Assembly (NCBI RefSeq): GCF_016599715.1
Contig: NZ_CP067019.1
Span: 1,922,001 to 1,986,000 of the forward strand
DNA: 64,000 nucleotides
Source: Acinetobacter sp. CS-2
Lineage (GTDB): Bacteria > Pseudomonadota > Gammaproteobacteria > Pseudomonadales > Moraxellaceae
Reading direction: 5' to 3'
This document shows positions 55,554-64,000 of this stretch, in pieces (position 1 is the first letter of the stretch; each line of letters opens with the position of its first letter). Made by a program: the position numbers and the translations under genes. The notes under the pieces were generated by a model. It was not told where the DNA came from. It worked only from the letters and a program-made list of their open reading frames with translations, and searched no databases.

Positions 55554-56789
55554 TTAAGCCGCAAAAGTTTTAATCACTTTACCCACCACTTTCTGGTTAA
55601 TCAGCGGGGTATTTTTGCCTTGAGAGATAATGCTCTCTTTGCTAACTGTCCACTCAAGTTGAGGATCTAGCAAAACCCAGCCCGCTTCTTCAGTCCAGCG
55701 TTCTAGCATGTTTGCTACTTTTGCCGGTGCAACGGTAACTTTGTGTACCCACTCTAAAGGCTCAAACAAACCTTCATTAATCAGTTGAATGCCAAAAGGT
55801 ACAAATGTATCAAATGCAGTAAAACCTGGTTGGGTTTCAGCAAATGGCGCCATTTTTGCAGAACTGCTCAGTGGTTCATGGTGAGTCGTAATCGCATCAA
55901 TGATGCCATCTTTCACACCCTGACGCAGCAAGTTCTTGTCTTGCTCGGAACGTAAAGGCGGACGTACATGAGCAAGTGAATTGAAGCCATCAATCAGCTG
56001 ATCGGTCAGATGTAACTGGTGCATAGCCACATCACAAGTTACTGGCAAACCTTTTTCTTTGGCAATGCGAATCAGTTCCACAGAAGCACCGCAAGACAGC
56101 AGGCCAAAGTGAGCACGGACTTTAGTCGCTTCAATCATGAGCAGATATTTGGCAATCGCGACGGTTTCTGCCAAAGCAGGAATCATCGGCAAGCCCTGAC
56201 GTGATGCAATAAAGCCTTCATGTACACAGCCATCTTTGGCAATTTGTGGTTCTTCTGCATAGAACACGACGGTCATATTCAGCCCTGCAGCATATTCCAG
56301 GGTACGAATCACCACATCATCATCAGCAAACGGCGCATTGGCATTGGAAACCGCTGTACAGCCGCCTTTTTTCAGGCCAGCCATATTGGCAGGCTGATTG
56401 CCTTTCAAACCTTGCGTTTGTGCACCAATCACCTGCAAATAGATGCCGCCATCCAGCATGGCTTTTTCCACCAGACCGTGGATTAATGCACCATTGTCTT
56501 GCACGATTGGTTTTGAGTCTGGTGGGGTAAATACATGCAAAATGCCATTTTCACGTGCCGCCTTACCTTCAGATTTTAAGGTCCCATGCTGTTGCTGACC
56601 CGGTTCACGTAAACGCGCGCACAAATCCACCATAGTTGGCATCAGCCATTTACCTTGCCCGTCAATCGTTTCAGTTACGTTGGCAGTTTCAGCAACCCGT
56701 TTGCCATTTTCAATATATACAGTCTGTACGCTGTCGGTTTTATTGATGGGGTCCAAGACACGTACATTTTCAATTTTTACAATACTCAT
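55554..56789 (-). CDS. pyrX: dihydroorotase-like protein lacking metal ligands (PyrC'/PyrX type)
   Basis: 411 residues, amidohydrolase fold of dihydroorotase. In active enzymes the first strand has DxHxHxREPG; here it reads VDLCARLREPG, with Cys57 and Arg59 in place of the two zinc histidines. The late catalytic Asp (TDHAPH type) is also gone: ITTHHEPLS. It is therefore inactive. In Pseudomonas such a protein joins aspartate carbamoyltransferase as a structural subunit; the 9-bp gap to pyrB here fits that. An active pyrC must exist elsewhere in the genome. The gene symbol is used in that sense. Confidence 0.9.
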   Translation of the reverse strand: MSIVKIENVRVLDPINKTDSVQTVYIENGKRVAETANVTETIDGQGKWLMPTMVDLCARLREPGQQQHGTLKSEGKAARENGILHVFTPPDSKPIVQDNGALIHGLVEKAMLDGGIYLQVIGAQTQGLKGNQPANMAGLKKGGCTAVSNANAPFADDDVVIRTLEYAAGLNMTVVFYAEEPQIAKDGCVHEGFIASRQGLPMIPALAETVAIAKYLLMIEATKVRAHFGLLSCGASVELIRIAKEKGLPVTCDVAMHQLHLTDQLIDGFNSLAHVRPPLRSEQDKNLLRQGVKDGIIDAITTHHEPLSSSAKMAPFAETQPGFTAFDTFVPFGIQLINEGLFEPLEWVHKVTVAPAKVANMLERWTEEAGWVLLDPQLEWTVSKESIISQGKNTPLINQKVVGKVIKTFAA

Positions 56790-56798
56790 GACTTTCCC

Positions 56799-57815
56799 TT
56801 ATCCCGCAACCGCTTCTAACAAACCTTTTTCTTGCAACTGACCTTGCATTGCCAGAGCCAATACCGCCATACGTACTGCAATACCGTTGGTCACCTGATG
56901 CAGAATCACTGACTGGGTGCCATCGGCAATACTAGAATCAATTTCTACACCACGGTTCATTGGACCCGGGTGCATCACGATGCAATCCGGTTTCGCCATA
57001 GCCAGACGTTCTTTGTTCAAGCCATACATTTTGTAAAATTCAGCTTGTGAAGATAGCGCTGGAGAATCAATACGTTCGTTTTGAATACGCAGGGTAATGA
57101 TCACGTCGCAATCTTTAATGCCTTCTTCCATGTTATTGAATAAACGGACACCTTCGCCATATTCAGCAAAACCATAAGGCAGCAAGGTATTTGGCGCAAT
57201 CACACGGATATCTTTACAGCCTAAAGTTTGCAGTGCCGCAACATCTGAACGTGCTACACGTGAATGCTTGATGTCACCAATAATGGCAATGCTGATATCT
57301 TCAAAATTCTTTTTGGTTTCACGGCGAATGGTCAGCATGTCCAGCATCGCTTGTGTCGGATGTGCATGACGGCCATCACCGGCATTAATAATGGCAACAT
57401 TCGGGCAGACATCTTTGGCAATAAAATGCGGCGCACCTGAAGATGAATGACGCACCACAAAAATGTCGGTTGCCATGGCTTCCAGATTCCACAGCGTATC
57501 ACGCAGGGTTTCGCCTTTAGAGGTACTAGAACGCGCAATATCAATGTTGAGCACATTGGCAGACAGACGTTTTGCTGCAGCTTCAAAAGTGGTACGGGTA
57601 CGGGTAGAGTTCTCGAAAAACAGGTTCATCACCGTACGACCTTCAAGAAGATTATTGGTAATCAGCTGATTTTGGTCATTAAAAAAGGACTGCGCAGTGT
57701 CCAATATTTTTGTGAGTGTTTCTTTAGAAAGACCCTCGATGGTGAGGAAGTGTTTTAAGTTACCATCTTGGTTGAGTTGAATCTGGCTCGGAGTATGCAA
57801 TGCCGCCAAGTGCAT
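56799..57815 (-). CDS. pyrB: aspartate carbamoyltransferase catalytic subunit
   Basis: Condenses carbamoyl phosphate with aspartate, first pyrimidine-specific step. Carbamoyl phosphate site [55 protein letters not shown], and [12 protein letters not shown]. 338 residues, about 25 longer than E. coli PyrB, the extra at the N-terminus, as in Pseudomonas-type enzymes. Ribosome site AAGGAA. Directly followed by the inactive dihydroorotase. Confidence 0.97.
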   Translation of the reverse strand: MHLAALHTPSQIQLNQDGNLKHFLTIEGLSKETLTKILDTAQSFFNDQNQLITNNLLEGRTVMNLFFENSTRTRTTFEAAAKRLSANVLNIDIARSSTSKGETLRDTLWNLEAMATDIFVVRHSSSGAPHFIAKDVCPNVAIINAGDGRHAHPTQAMLDMLTIRRETKKNFEDISIAIIGDIKHSRVARSDVAALQTLGCKDIRVIAPNTLLPYGFAEYGEGVRLFNNMEEGIKDCDVIITLRIQNERIDSPALSSQAEFYKMYGLNKERLAMAKPDCIVMHPGPMNRGVEIDSSIADGTQSVILHQVTNGIAVRMAVLALAMQGQLQEKGLLEAVAG

Positions 57816-58003
57816 GAGAGATTCCTTATACGTTAAGTCAACGTATTATACAGAGTTTAAGCGATTTAAATAGTTCAGCTTGATCTTACTTGTCTAAAAA
57901 GCAGCTCGGTATTTGGAATAAAAAATATAATTCCAATTTAATTTTTCAATAAGATAAATTAACCATTCAACGATTTAGCCATCTGATTTTAAAAATAAAA
58001 ACA

Positions 58004-58030
58004 GGTAACTCAGCCTGATTCCGAGTTACC
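58004..58030 (-). terminator. terminator after the 112-residue gene
   Basis: GGTAACTC pairs with GAGTTACC and is followed by TGTTTTTATTTTT on the minus strand. Confidence 0.8.
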
Positions 58031-58038
58031 CTAGACAA

Positions 58039-58377
58039 CTAACGTAAAGCCCCTATGTAGCGGTTTGCCCCTTGTGCACGCTCTATATCTTCTTGAGTAG
58101 GTTCAACCGAAATTAATTCTTCATGTTGCGTGAACTGAATTTCATTTTCAGGCTCTTCATCAGTTTTTAGTCCCAGCACTTTAGTCAAACGTTCAACTAG
58201 GCGAAGTAATTCAGGGTCTCGTGTCTGTTTCGCCATTGCCATCACATGTTCGGCATATTCGACATTCTCTGTAAGATAGCTTGCATCAATCACACGCCCT
58301 GATACCCGTCTTAACCGTGCATAAACAAGTGTTGCCACTGAAAAAACTTCATTTGTAATGATTACACTTTCTGACAT
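58039..58377 (-). CDS. hypothetical protein, paralogue of the 106-residue neighbour
   Basis: 112 residues, helical. Residues 11-70 parallel the neighbouring protein: FSVATLVYARLRRVSGRVID, YAEHVMAMAKQTRDPELLRL and VERLTKVLG. The C-terminus differs and is acidic. No family recognised. A terminator-like hairpin lies in its leader, 28 bp before the ATG. Confidence 0.7.
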   Translation of the reverse strand: MSESVIITNEVFSVATLVYARLRRVSGRVIDASYLTENVEYAEHVMAMAKQTRDPELLRLVERLTKVLGLKTDEEPENEIQFTQHEELISVEPTQEDIERAQGANRYIGALR

Positions 58378-58404
58378 TTGTCATTCCCATCTCTAAAAAA
58401 AGAA

Positions 58405-58445
58405 AGTGAGGCATCAAGTGCTTTCCTTGATCAAGCAGCCTCACT
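58405..58445 (-). promoter_or_regulatory. leader hairpin with T tract, possible attenuator
   Basis: On the minus strand AGTGAGGC pairs with GCCTCACT, with an inner CTTGAT/ATCAAG-type arm (6 bp), and is followed by TTTCTTTTTTT and then the ribosome-site region of the 112-residue gene. That is a Rho-independent terminator in a 5' leader, beyond the separate terminator of the preceding gene at 58481-58506. Confidence 0.5.
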
Positions 58446-58480
58446 GGGCTATGCAGCAATATCTGTACCAATATAAAAAA

Positions 58481-58506
58481 AGCTCACATGATTCAACATA
58501 TGAGCT
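58481..58506 (-). terminator. terminator after the 106-residue gene
   Basis: AGCTCATATG pairs with CATGTGAGCT (one G-U) on the minus strand, T run after. Confidence 0.85.
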
Positions 58507-58533
58507 CTCTTAAAATGATGTTTTTATTATATT

Positions 58534-58854
58534 TTAGAATAGGCTAAAACTTACATGGCCTTCGTCAAAAACTTTTTTATTGGCCTTATTTTCCTTCGAA
58601 AGACGAATCTGTTGATCTTCTCCATTTATAAGCTCACGATCATCTTGTAAGTCTAAAAGCGCTCGCAAACGTTCCACATAGCTTGCAAGCTCTGGATCCT
58701 TTGTCTCAAGTGCAAGTGTGACCACATGATGTGCATAGGAACGATCCTGCATTAAATACATGACATCAATAACCCGGCTATTCACTTTCCTTAAGCGTGC
58801 ATATAATAATGTCGCGACTGAAAAAATATCATCCTTTTTTGCTGTAATATTCAC
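58534..58854 (-). CDS. hypothetical protein, paralogue of the 112-residue neighbour
   Basis: 106 residues with FSVATLLYARLRKVNSRVID, DRSYAHHVVTLALETKDPEL and YVERLRALLDLQDD, matching the neighbour over its first 70 residues. The two look like a tandem duplication. No signal peptide or membrane segment. Function unknown. Its own terminator lies at 58481-58506. Confidence 0.7.
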   Translation of the reverse strand: MNITAKKDDIFSVATLLYARLRKVNSRVIDVMYLMQDRSYAHHVVTLALETKDPELASYVERLRALLDLQDDRELINGEDQQIRLSKENKANKKVFDEGHVSFSLF

Positions 58855-59088
58855 ACTTTACCCTCAATAAAATCCATTCATTAAACTTTAAAACTTACTT
58901 TTAAGCGCAATGTAATTTTACATATCGCCTGAATTTTCAATTGGCTTTTTATTCCAACATTTAGAGCTTTTTATAATTAATACACTGACCTAAGTCGCTT
59001 GAAGTTTTCAAAATATAAAAAGTTTTCACCACTAAAATAAGTTAAACTTATACAAGTTTTTATTTTATTTTTTCGGTCTCTCTATTTT

Positions 59089-61296
59089 ATGAATACCTCT
59101 TCACGTTTAAGCAATTACTGGGTCACCTGTGCAGATGGTCTTGAAACCTTACTCCGCGAGGAAATTGAAGGTTTAGGTGTTCAAAATATTGAACAGTTAC
59201 CGGGTCGTTTGATTTTCAAAGGCACACTGGCAGATGCATACCGTATTTGCATGTGGTCTCGTTTGGCTTCACGTGTGTTAACCCCTATTCATGTTCATGA
59301 ACTTGAATTTACCCATGACGCACGTGATGTTGCAGAAGAGCTCTATGAAGGTGCAATCAACTTTGACTGGTCACTCATTTTCGCACCACAAAGTACATTT
59401 GCCATTCGTTTACATGTAGAACGTGAAATCAAGGTCAATACACAATTTGCAACTTTACGGGTAAAAGATGGTGTGGTGGATTCCTTTATTGAAGCTGTGG
59501 GCAAACGTCCAAGCATCGACATCAAACAGCCAGAAATTACCCTCTATGTGCTTGCTGGCAAAACTGCGCATACTTATTGTCTGGATTTATCTGGCGATTC
59601 TTTACATAAACGTGGCTATCGTCATTACATGACCGATGCGCCGATTAAAGAAAACCTCGCAGCAGCCATTCTGCAAAAAGCCCAATTAAAAAAACGTAAT
59701 CCCGATATTATTCTGGACCCGATGTGTGGTTCAGGGACCTTTATCATTGAATCATTGATGATGCTGACTGACCGTGCTCCGGGCTTGGTACGTCGCTTTG
59801 GCTTTAATGGCTGGAATGGTCACGACCATGAACTGTGGATGTCAATTAAGGCAGAAGCCGCAGAACGCCATCAAACAGCATTGCAACAGCCTTTACCGCA
59901 GTTTTATGCCTATGATGCAGACTGGGAAGCAGTGAAAGCCACCAAGCAAAACATCATTGCAGCCGGTTTTGAAAAGCTGCTTGACCATATCAAAATTGAA
60001 GAGCGCACACTGGCAGATTGGCCAGACTTTAAAGCCGAAGGCAAAACCTCATTTATTGTCACCAACCCGCCTTATGGTGAACGTTTAGGAGATAAAGCTT
60101 CAAACCGTGCTTTATATTTAGGTTTATCTGCGCTGCTACAAAAGAATTTCCCGAACCAGTATGCTGCGGTGATTGCTGCACAGGTTGAACAAGCCGATGT
60201 GCTGGCATTCAATGAACCGCAAATTCTGCGTTTGATGAATGGTAAACTGCCGATTTATGTGCGTTTCGGCATCATTAAGCCTGCACCGCTATCAGAACCG
60301 TTCTTGGCACACTGGCAGCCACAGCAGTTCGAGCCGATTGAAGGCGCTCAGGACTTTACCAACCGTCTGCAAAAAAACATGCAGAATCTAAAAAAATGGG
60401 CGGTCAAAGAAAATATCTTCTGTTTGCGTTTATATGATGCCGATTTGCCTGACTTTAATGTTGCGGTAGATTTATATGGTGACCGTTTACATGTGCAAGA
60501 ATATGCACCACCAAAAACCATCGATCCGGAAAAAGCCAAAAAACGCTTTAACCTTGCCTTACAAGCCATTCGTGCAGTGACCGGTTTAGGTCGTGATGCC
60601 ATTTTCATTAAAACCCGTGCCCGTCAGGAAGGTAAAAACCAGTACACCAAACAGAGTACTGCGTCTAAACGTTTTATCGTACAGGAAGGCAAAGCCAAAA
60701 TTTTAGTCAACCTGACTGATTATCTGGATACCGGCCTGTTCCTGGATCATCGTCAAATGCGCTTGCGTATTGCAGCAGAAGCAAAAGGCAAGCATTTCCT
60801 CAACCTGTATAGTTACACCTCAACTGCCAGCCTGCATGCTGCTTTAGGTGGCGCTGCAAGTACCACCAGTGTGGATTTATCCAACACTTACCTGAACTGG
60901 TCGAAAGAAAACTTTGTCTTGAACGGTTTAACCGTAGATCATGCCGATGAACAACACCAGTTCTTTGCCAGTGACTGTTTTGAATGGCTAAAAGAAGGTC
61001 ATGAACAATATGACCTGATTTTTATCGATCCACCAACATTCTCGAATTCGAAAAAGTTTCATGGCACCTTCGATGTACAACGTGACCATTTGTCGCTGAT
61101 CAAGCGTGCAATGAACCGCCTGACTACAGAAGGAACTTTATACTTTTCGAATAACTATCGTGGTTTCGAGATGGATGAAGAAATTCTGGCGTTCTTTGAT
61201 GTTCAGGAAATTACCAATGAAACCATTGGACCAGACTTTAAACGTAATACCAAAATCCACCGTGCATGGAAAATTCAACATCCACAAAATGGCTAA
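59089..61296 (+). CDS. rlmKL: bifunctional 23S rRNA methyltransferase RlmKL
   Basis: 735 residues, a fusion. N-terminal THUMP domain (about 60-170) and first methyltransferase with LDPMCGSGTFIIES and VTNPPYGERLG make m2G2445; C-terminal methyltransferase with FLNLYSYTSTASLHAALGGA and FIDPPTFSNSKKFHG makes m7G2069. Matches E. coli RlmKL in domain order. Divergent from the 106-residue gene, 234-bp upstream region. Confidence 0.96.
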   Translation: MNTSSRLSNYWVTCADGLETLLREEIEGLGVQNIEQLPGRLIFKGTLADAYRICMWSRLASRVLTPIHVHELEFTHDARDVAEELYEGAINFDWSLIFAPQSTFAIRLHVEREIKVNTQFATLRVKDGVVDSFIEAVGKRPSIDIKQPEITLYVLAGKTAHTYCLDLSGDSLHKRGYRHYMTDAPIKENLAAAILQKAQLKKRNPDIILDPMCGSGTFIIESLMMLTDRAPGLVRRFGFNGWNGHDHELWMSIKAEAAERHQTALQQPLPQFYAYDADWEAVKATKQNIIAAGFEKLLDHIKIEERTLADWPDFKAEGKTSFIVTNPPYGERLGDKASNRALYLGLSALLQKNFPNQYAAVIAAQVEQADVLAFNEPQILRLMNGKLPIYVRFGIIKPAPLSEPFLAHWQPQQFEPIEGAQDFTNRLQKNMQNLKKWAVKENIFCLRLYDADLPDFNVAVDLYGDRLHVQEYAPPKTIDPEKAKKRFNLALQAIRAVTGLGRDAIFIKTRARQEGKNQYTKQSTASKRFIVQEGKAKILVNLTDYLDTGLFLDHRQMRLRIAAEAKGKHFLNLYSYTSTASLHAALGGAASTTSVDLSNTYLNWSKENFVLNGLTVDHADEQHQFFASDCFEWLKEGHEQYDLIFIDPPTFSNSKKFHGTFDVQRDHLSLIKRAMNRLTTEGTLYFSNNYRGFEMDEEILAFFDVQEITNETIGPDFKRNTKIHRAWKIQHPQNG

Positions 61297-61322
61297 TATA
61301 TTTTAGATACTGCACTAACTAA

Positions 61323-61347
61323 AAAGGCTGCCTATCTGGCAGCCTTT
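61323..61347 (+). terminator. rlmKL terminator
   Basis: AAAGGCTGCC pairs with GGCAGCCTTT around TATCT, between convergent genes. Confidence 0.9.
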
Positions 61348-61360
61348 GTTTTTACATATG

Positions 61361-62638
61361 TTAATTTAAAAATTTCTTTTCACCGTATTTATATTCAATA
61401 CCGATTTTTAAGATATCGCCTTCCCGTTTCGCTTGCAGCGTCTGCTGCATACCATCCAGCATTTGCTCAAGTTCCTGGTCAGATAAGGTTTTACCGCCCT
61501 GTTGCAGATAGTTTTTCATGATGGTTTTCATGATCTGTTTATCATATTCAAGATTGGCCTGATATTCGACCAGATTCGGCGCCATTTTCAATAAGCTTTC
61601 AAAAGAGGATTGATGCCCCGGCATCACCTTTCCTGTCAGGCTGGCTTTGGCATAGCCCTCACCCACCTTAATTTGATTATTCTGCGATTCAAAAGCAAAA
61701 CCGTCATTTACAATGGCCAGGAAACTGCTCACCATATCCTGATTGAGTTCTTCTTTTGCTATACATGCTGCACTACTTTTTTCCAATAAATCAAAAAAAT
61801 TCTGCACTTTTTGTCGATTAAGATCAGTCAGCTTAAAATTCATTTCAAAATCATGAAAACTAGGGGTTTTATACATGGTCATTTCATCAATTTTGACCTG
61901 AGTATCAAAAGCAACCTTGGTTTTATCGAGCTGAGTATTTGCCCGCAAAGCAAAACCTTTTAATTCACCACTGCCAAACTGCTGTACATTTCGATCCGTA
62001 CGCTGAATTGAAGCAATATTTAAGCGAGCTTCCCCCTCCTTCAGAACCGTGTTTAAACCCTGATTGCTTTCAAACTCTAAATCGCGCATCTGCATCTGGC
62101 CCAACTTATCATTCACCATCATATTCGGAATTTGAAATTTTACATTCAACACATCGAATTGGTCATCTTTTGATTTGGCAAGCATTGTAAAAGTCATGGG
62201 ATCAATGCGGGTTTGTACATCTGCATCATTTTTCTCATACACCGGAGTGACGAGTGAAGTGTGCATTCTTCCCAACCAATCAATTTTTGTTTGAACTATT
62301 AACGGTTGCTTCAGTAAACGTTGGAAGGTTGTATCACCTTGTTTTAGGGAAATTTTTGATTGAATCTGATAGCCATTCCAGCTGCGCTTGATTTCATCTT
62401 GCCCGCTGATCATCAGGATATCTTTAGGCTTACAGGGATCAAGAGTAAATTCCGCCGTCCAGTCGGCAGAACCCTGCATCGCGCCCATATTAAAATTTTT
62501 ATACTGAATCGACATGAAATTTGATTTTTGAGATTGCTGATAATAGGAAGTTAAACTTTTGTCTGCATATAAATTCCCTCCTATGACCGCTGTTGCCAAT
62601 ACCACAATGCTTCCCAGACCCCAAGTTAATTTTGACAT
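61361..62638 (-). CDS. DUF945 family protein (YdgA-like)
   Basis: 425 residues. An uncleaved or signal-anchor N-terminus (LTWGLGSIVVLATAVIGGNLY) is followed by a beta-rich periplasmic domain of DUF945 type, with phrases such as ARLNIASIQRTDRN and LQQGGKTLSDQELEQMLDGM near the end. Members are inner-membrane-anchored proteins of unknown job. Converges with rlmKL. Confidence 0.82.
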   Translation of the reverse strand: MSKLTWGLGSIVVLATAVIGGNLYADKSLTSYYQQSQKSNFMSIQYKNFNMGAMQGSADWTAEFTLDPCKPKDILMISGQDEIKRSWNGYQIQSKISLKQGDTTFQRLLKQPLIVQTKIDWLGRMHTSLVTPVYEKNDADVQTRIDPMTFTMLAKSKDDQFDVLNVKFQIPNMMVNDKLGQMQMRDLEFESNQGLNTVLKEGEARLNIASIQRTDRNVQQFGSGELKGFALRANTQLDKTKVAFDTQVKIDEMTMYKTPSFHDFEMNFKLTDLNRQKVQNFFDLLEKSSAACIAKEELNQDMVSSFLAIVNDGFAFESQNNQIKVGEGYAKASLTGKVMPGHQSSFESLLKMAPNLVEYQANLEYDKQIMKTIMKNYLQQGGKTLSDQELEQMLDGMQQTLQAKREGDILKIGIEYKYGEKKFLN

Positions 62639-62820
62639 AGTATCTGCTCTAGATTTATATGTTTTTATTAAATAATAAGTATAAGTAATTTTTCAATAAA
62701 AGATAATTATTTTTAATAATTAATAACTTATACACATAAAAAACCAAAAAAACTTTAAAAATTATGTCAATTTTTTACCTAAAATTTAACTTTTTCGACT
62801 GAAATTGTCAGGCATAAAAA

Positions 62821-62840
62821 AACCTGGCCGAAGCCAGGTT
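62821..62840 (-). terminator. clpB terminator
   Basis: AACCTGGC-TTCG-GCCAGGTT with a T run on the minus strand, 20 bp past the clpB stop. Confidence 0.9.
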
Positions 62841-62859
62841 TTTTTCTATTTACAGCACA

Positions 62860-64000
62860 TTAACTTAATTTCATTTTTTCAAATTCAAGATGACCATTTT
62901 CCCCTTTTACGAAAATGGTATCTCCTGGCAGAAAATCACCACTCAGGATTTTTTGCGCCAATGTATTTTCTACTTGTTGCTGGATAGCACGCTTCAATGG
63001 ACGTGCACCATATACCGGGTCAAAACCGGCATCAATCAACTGATCAAATGCAGTGTCATCCACTGAAAGACGCATGTCTTTTTCGCTGAGACGTGCACGT
63101 AAACGATCCAACTGGATATCGGCAATACCACGAATCTGGGCTTTCTTGAGTGAATGGAACACGACCAGCTCATCAATACGGTTAATAAATTCCGGACGGA
63201 AGTGTTGAGATACAGCCGCCATCACCACTGCACGAACTTCATCATCAGTTGCGTTATCGCCCAATTCACGGACATCTTGCGAACCCAGGTTTGAAGTCAG
63301 CACAATCACCGTATTTTTAAAGTCCACCACACGACCTTGCGAGTCGGTTAAGCGGCCATCATCCAGTACTTGCAGCAAGATATTAAATACGTCTGGATGT
63401 GCTTTCTCCACTTCATCAAACAACACTACGCTATAAGGTTTACGGCGTACCGCTTCAGTCAAGATACCGCCCTCTTCATAACCGACATACCCCGGAGGCG
63501 CACCCACCAAACGGCTGACCGAATGTTTCTCCATGAACTCACTCATATCAATACGCACCATGGCATCATCACTGTCAAACAGGAAGTTGGCCAAGGCTTT
63601 GGTCAATTCGGTTTTACCCACCCCGGTTGGTCCGAGGAACAGGAATGAACCACTTGGACGGTTCGGATCAGACAATCCTGCACGTGAACGACGCACCGCA
63701 TTGGATACCGCTACTACGGCTTCATCTTGCCCGACAACACGGTTATGCAGGAATTCTTCCATATGCAGCAATTTCTCGCGTTCACCTTGCAGCATTTTCG
63801 CTACAGGAATACCGGTTGCAGCACTGACCACTTCGGCAATTTCATTTTCCGTAACTTTGGTACGGATCAGTTTCGGTTCTTCACCATTTTCCTCAGCAAC
63901 CTCTTCTGCAGCAAGACGTTTTTGTAATTCAGGAATAACCCCGTATTGCAAACGACTGGCTTCTGCCAAGTCACCTTCACGCTGGGCTTTTTCAAATGCG
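62860..64000 (-). CDS. clpB: disaggregase ClpB, C-terminal part (truncated by window edge)
   Basis: Hsp100 ATPase that works with DnaK to dissolve protein aggregates. The frame is open to the window end. What is visible: the end of the middle coiled-coil domain ([17 protein letters not shown]), then the second nucleotide-binding domain with Walker [11 protein letters not shown], the pore loop [13 protein letters not shown], Walker [14 protein letters not shown], sensor 1 in VLTSNLGSQ and sensor 2 in [11 protein letters not shown]. Heat-shock regulation is expected from RpoH knowledge but its promoter is outside the window. Confidence 0.96.
   Translation of the reverse strand, partial: AFEKAQREGDLAEASRLQYGVIPELQKRLAAEEVAEENGEEPKLIRTKVTENEIAEVVSAATGIPVAKMLQGEREKLLHMEEFLHNRVVGQDEAVVAVSNAVRRSRAGLSDPNRPSGSFLFLGPTGVGKTELTKALANFLFDSDDAMVRIDMSEFMEKHSVSRLVGAPPGYVGYEEGGILTEAVRRKPYSVVLFDEVEKAHPDVFNILLQVLDDGRLTDSQGRVVDFKNTVIVLTSNLGSQDVRELGDNATDDEVRAVVMAAVSQHFRPEFINRIDELVVFHSLKKAQIRGIADIQLDRLRARLSEKDMRLSVDDTAFDQLIDAGFDPVYGARPLKRAIQQQVENTLAQKILSGDFLPGDTIFVKGENGHLEFEKMKLS

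Noticed and set aside
1..64000. CRISPR array, prophage, resistance genes or toxin-antitoxin pair
   Set aside because: No spaced repeats, no phage structural genes, no recognisable resistance or paired toxin-antitoxin frames were found. The only mobile element is the IS30-family copy.

Overview
The window reads as a chromosomal segment of a gammaproteobacterium of the Moraxellaceae, most likely Acinetobacter. Base composition is AT-rich. Many proteins (HemL, the RhlB-type helicase, RpoH, GloB, RapA) look Acinetobacter-like, and type II secretion genes gspL and gspM stand apart from other gsp genes. The genus call rests on recall of these families, not on a search; I cannot name the species.

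Layout. 1-5.6 kb: 3' end of fabR, a frame-damaged alpha/beta hydrolase, an orphan PAAR protein, rapA and an RluA-type pseudouridine synthase. 5.7-9 kb: a degenerate isochorismatase/carrier protein coupled to a GlcG/HbpS protein, then thiE-hemL. 8.9-9.6 kb: a gene-free stretch with strong hairpins. 9.6-15.1 kb: an Mpo1-like protein, two tandem CYTH-CHAD proteins, hypothetical genes and a wrecked amidohydrolase. 15.2-20.9 kb: M16 protease, PhzF, gloB and small unknown genes. 21.0-21.5 kb: four tRNA genes (Leu-CAG, Leu-UAG, Trp, Leu-UAG). 21.6-25 kb: kinase-like and patatin genes that overlap, and a DUF815 ATPase. 25.0-26.1 kb: an intact IS30-family element. 26.1-37.3 kb: tsaD, rpsU, yqeY, envelope and protease genes, a HolD-like candidate, and pyrD-cvpA-purF. 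37.4-41.3 kb: gspL-gspM, sixA, gpsA, nitroreductase. 41.5-50.4 kb: lipoprotein, RNA helicase, cold-shock protein, TusA, rpoH, DUF423, thiS-thiG, mdaB pseudogene, GST, SulP transporter, trmB. 50.5-64 kb: methyltransferase, DUF2520, an OmpA-like anchor, two paralogous lipoproteins, pyrB with an inactive dihydroorotase, a paralogous pair of small proteins, rlmKL, a DUF945 protein and the 3' part of clpB.

Functional links. Pyrimidine and purine synthesis (pyrB, pyrC', pyrD, purF), thiamine synthesis (thiE, thiS, thiG), haem synthesis (hemL) and the heat-shock response (rpoH, clpB) are spread through the segment. Most genes are ordinary core genes in short operons closed by clear intrinsic terminators. 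There is no prophage, CRISPR array, resistance island or obvious defence system. The less ordinary items are proteins that keep a fold but have lost catalytic residues (carrier-fused isochorismatase, M48-like protein, dihydroorotase-like protein, degenerate CHAD), a leader attenuator candidate, a candidate small RNA hairpin, and three decaying or damaged genes.
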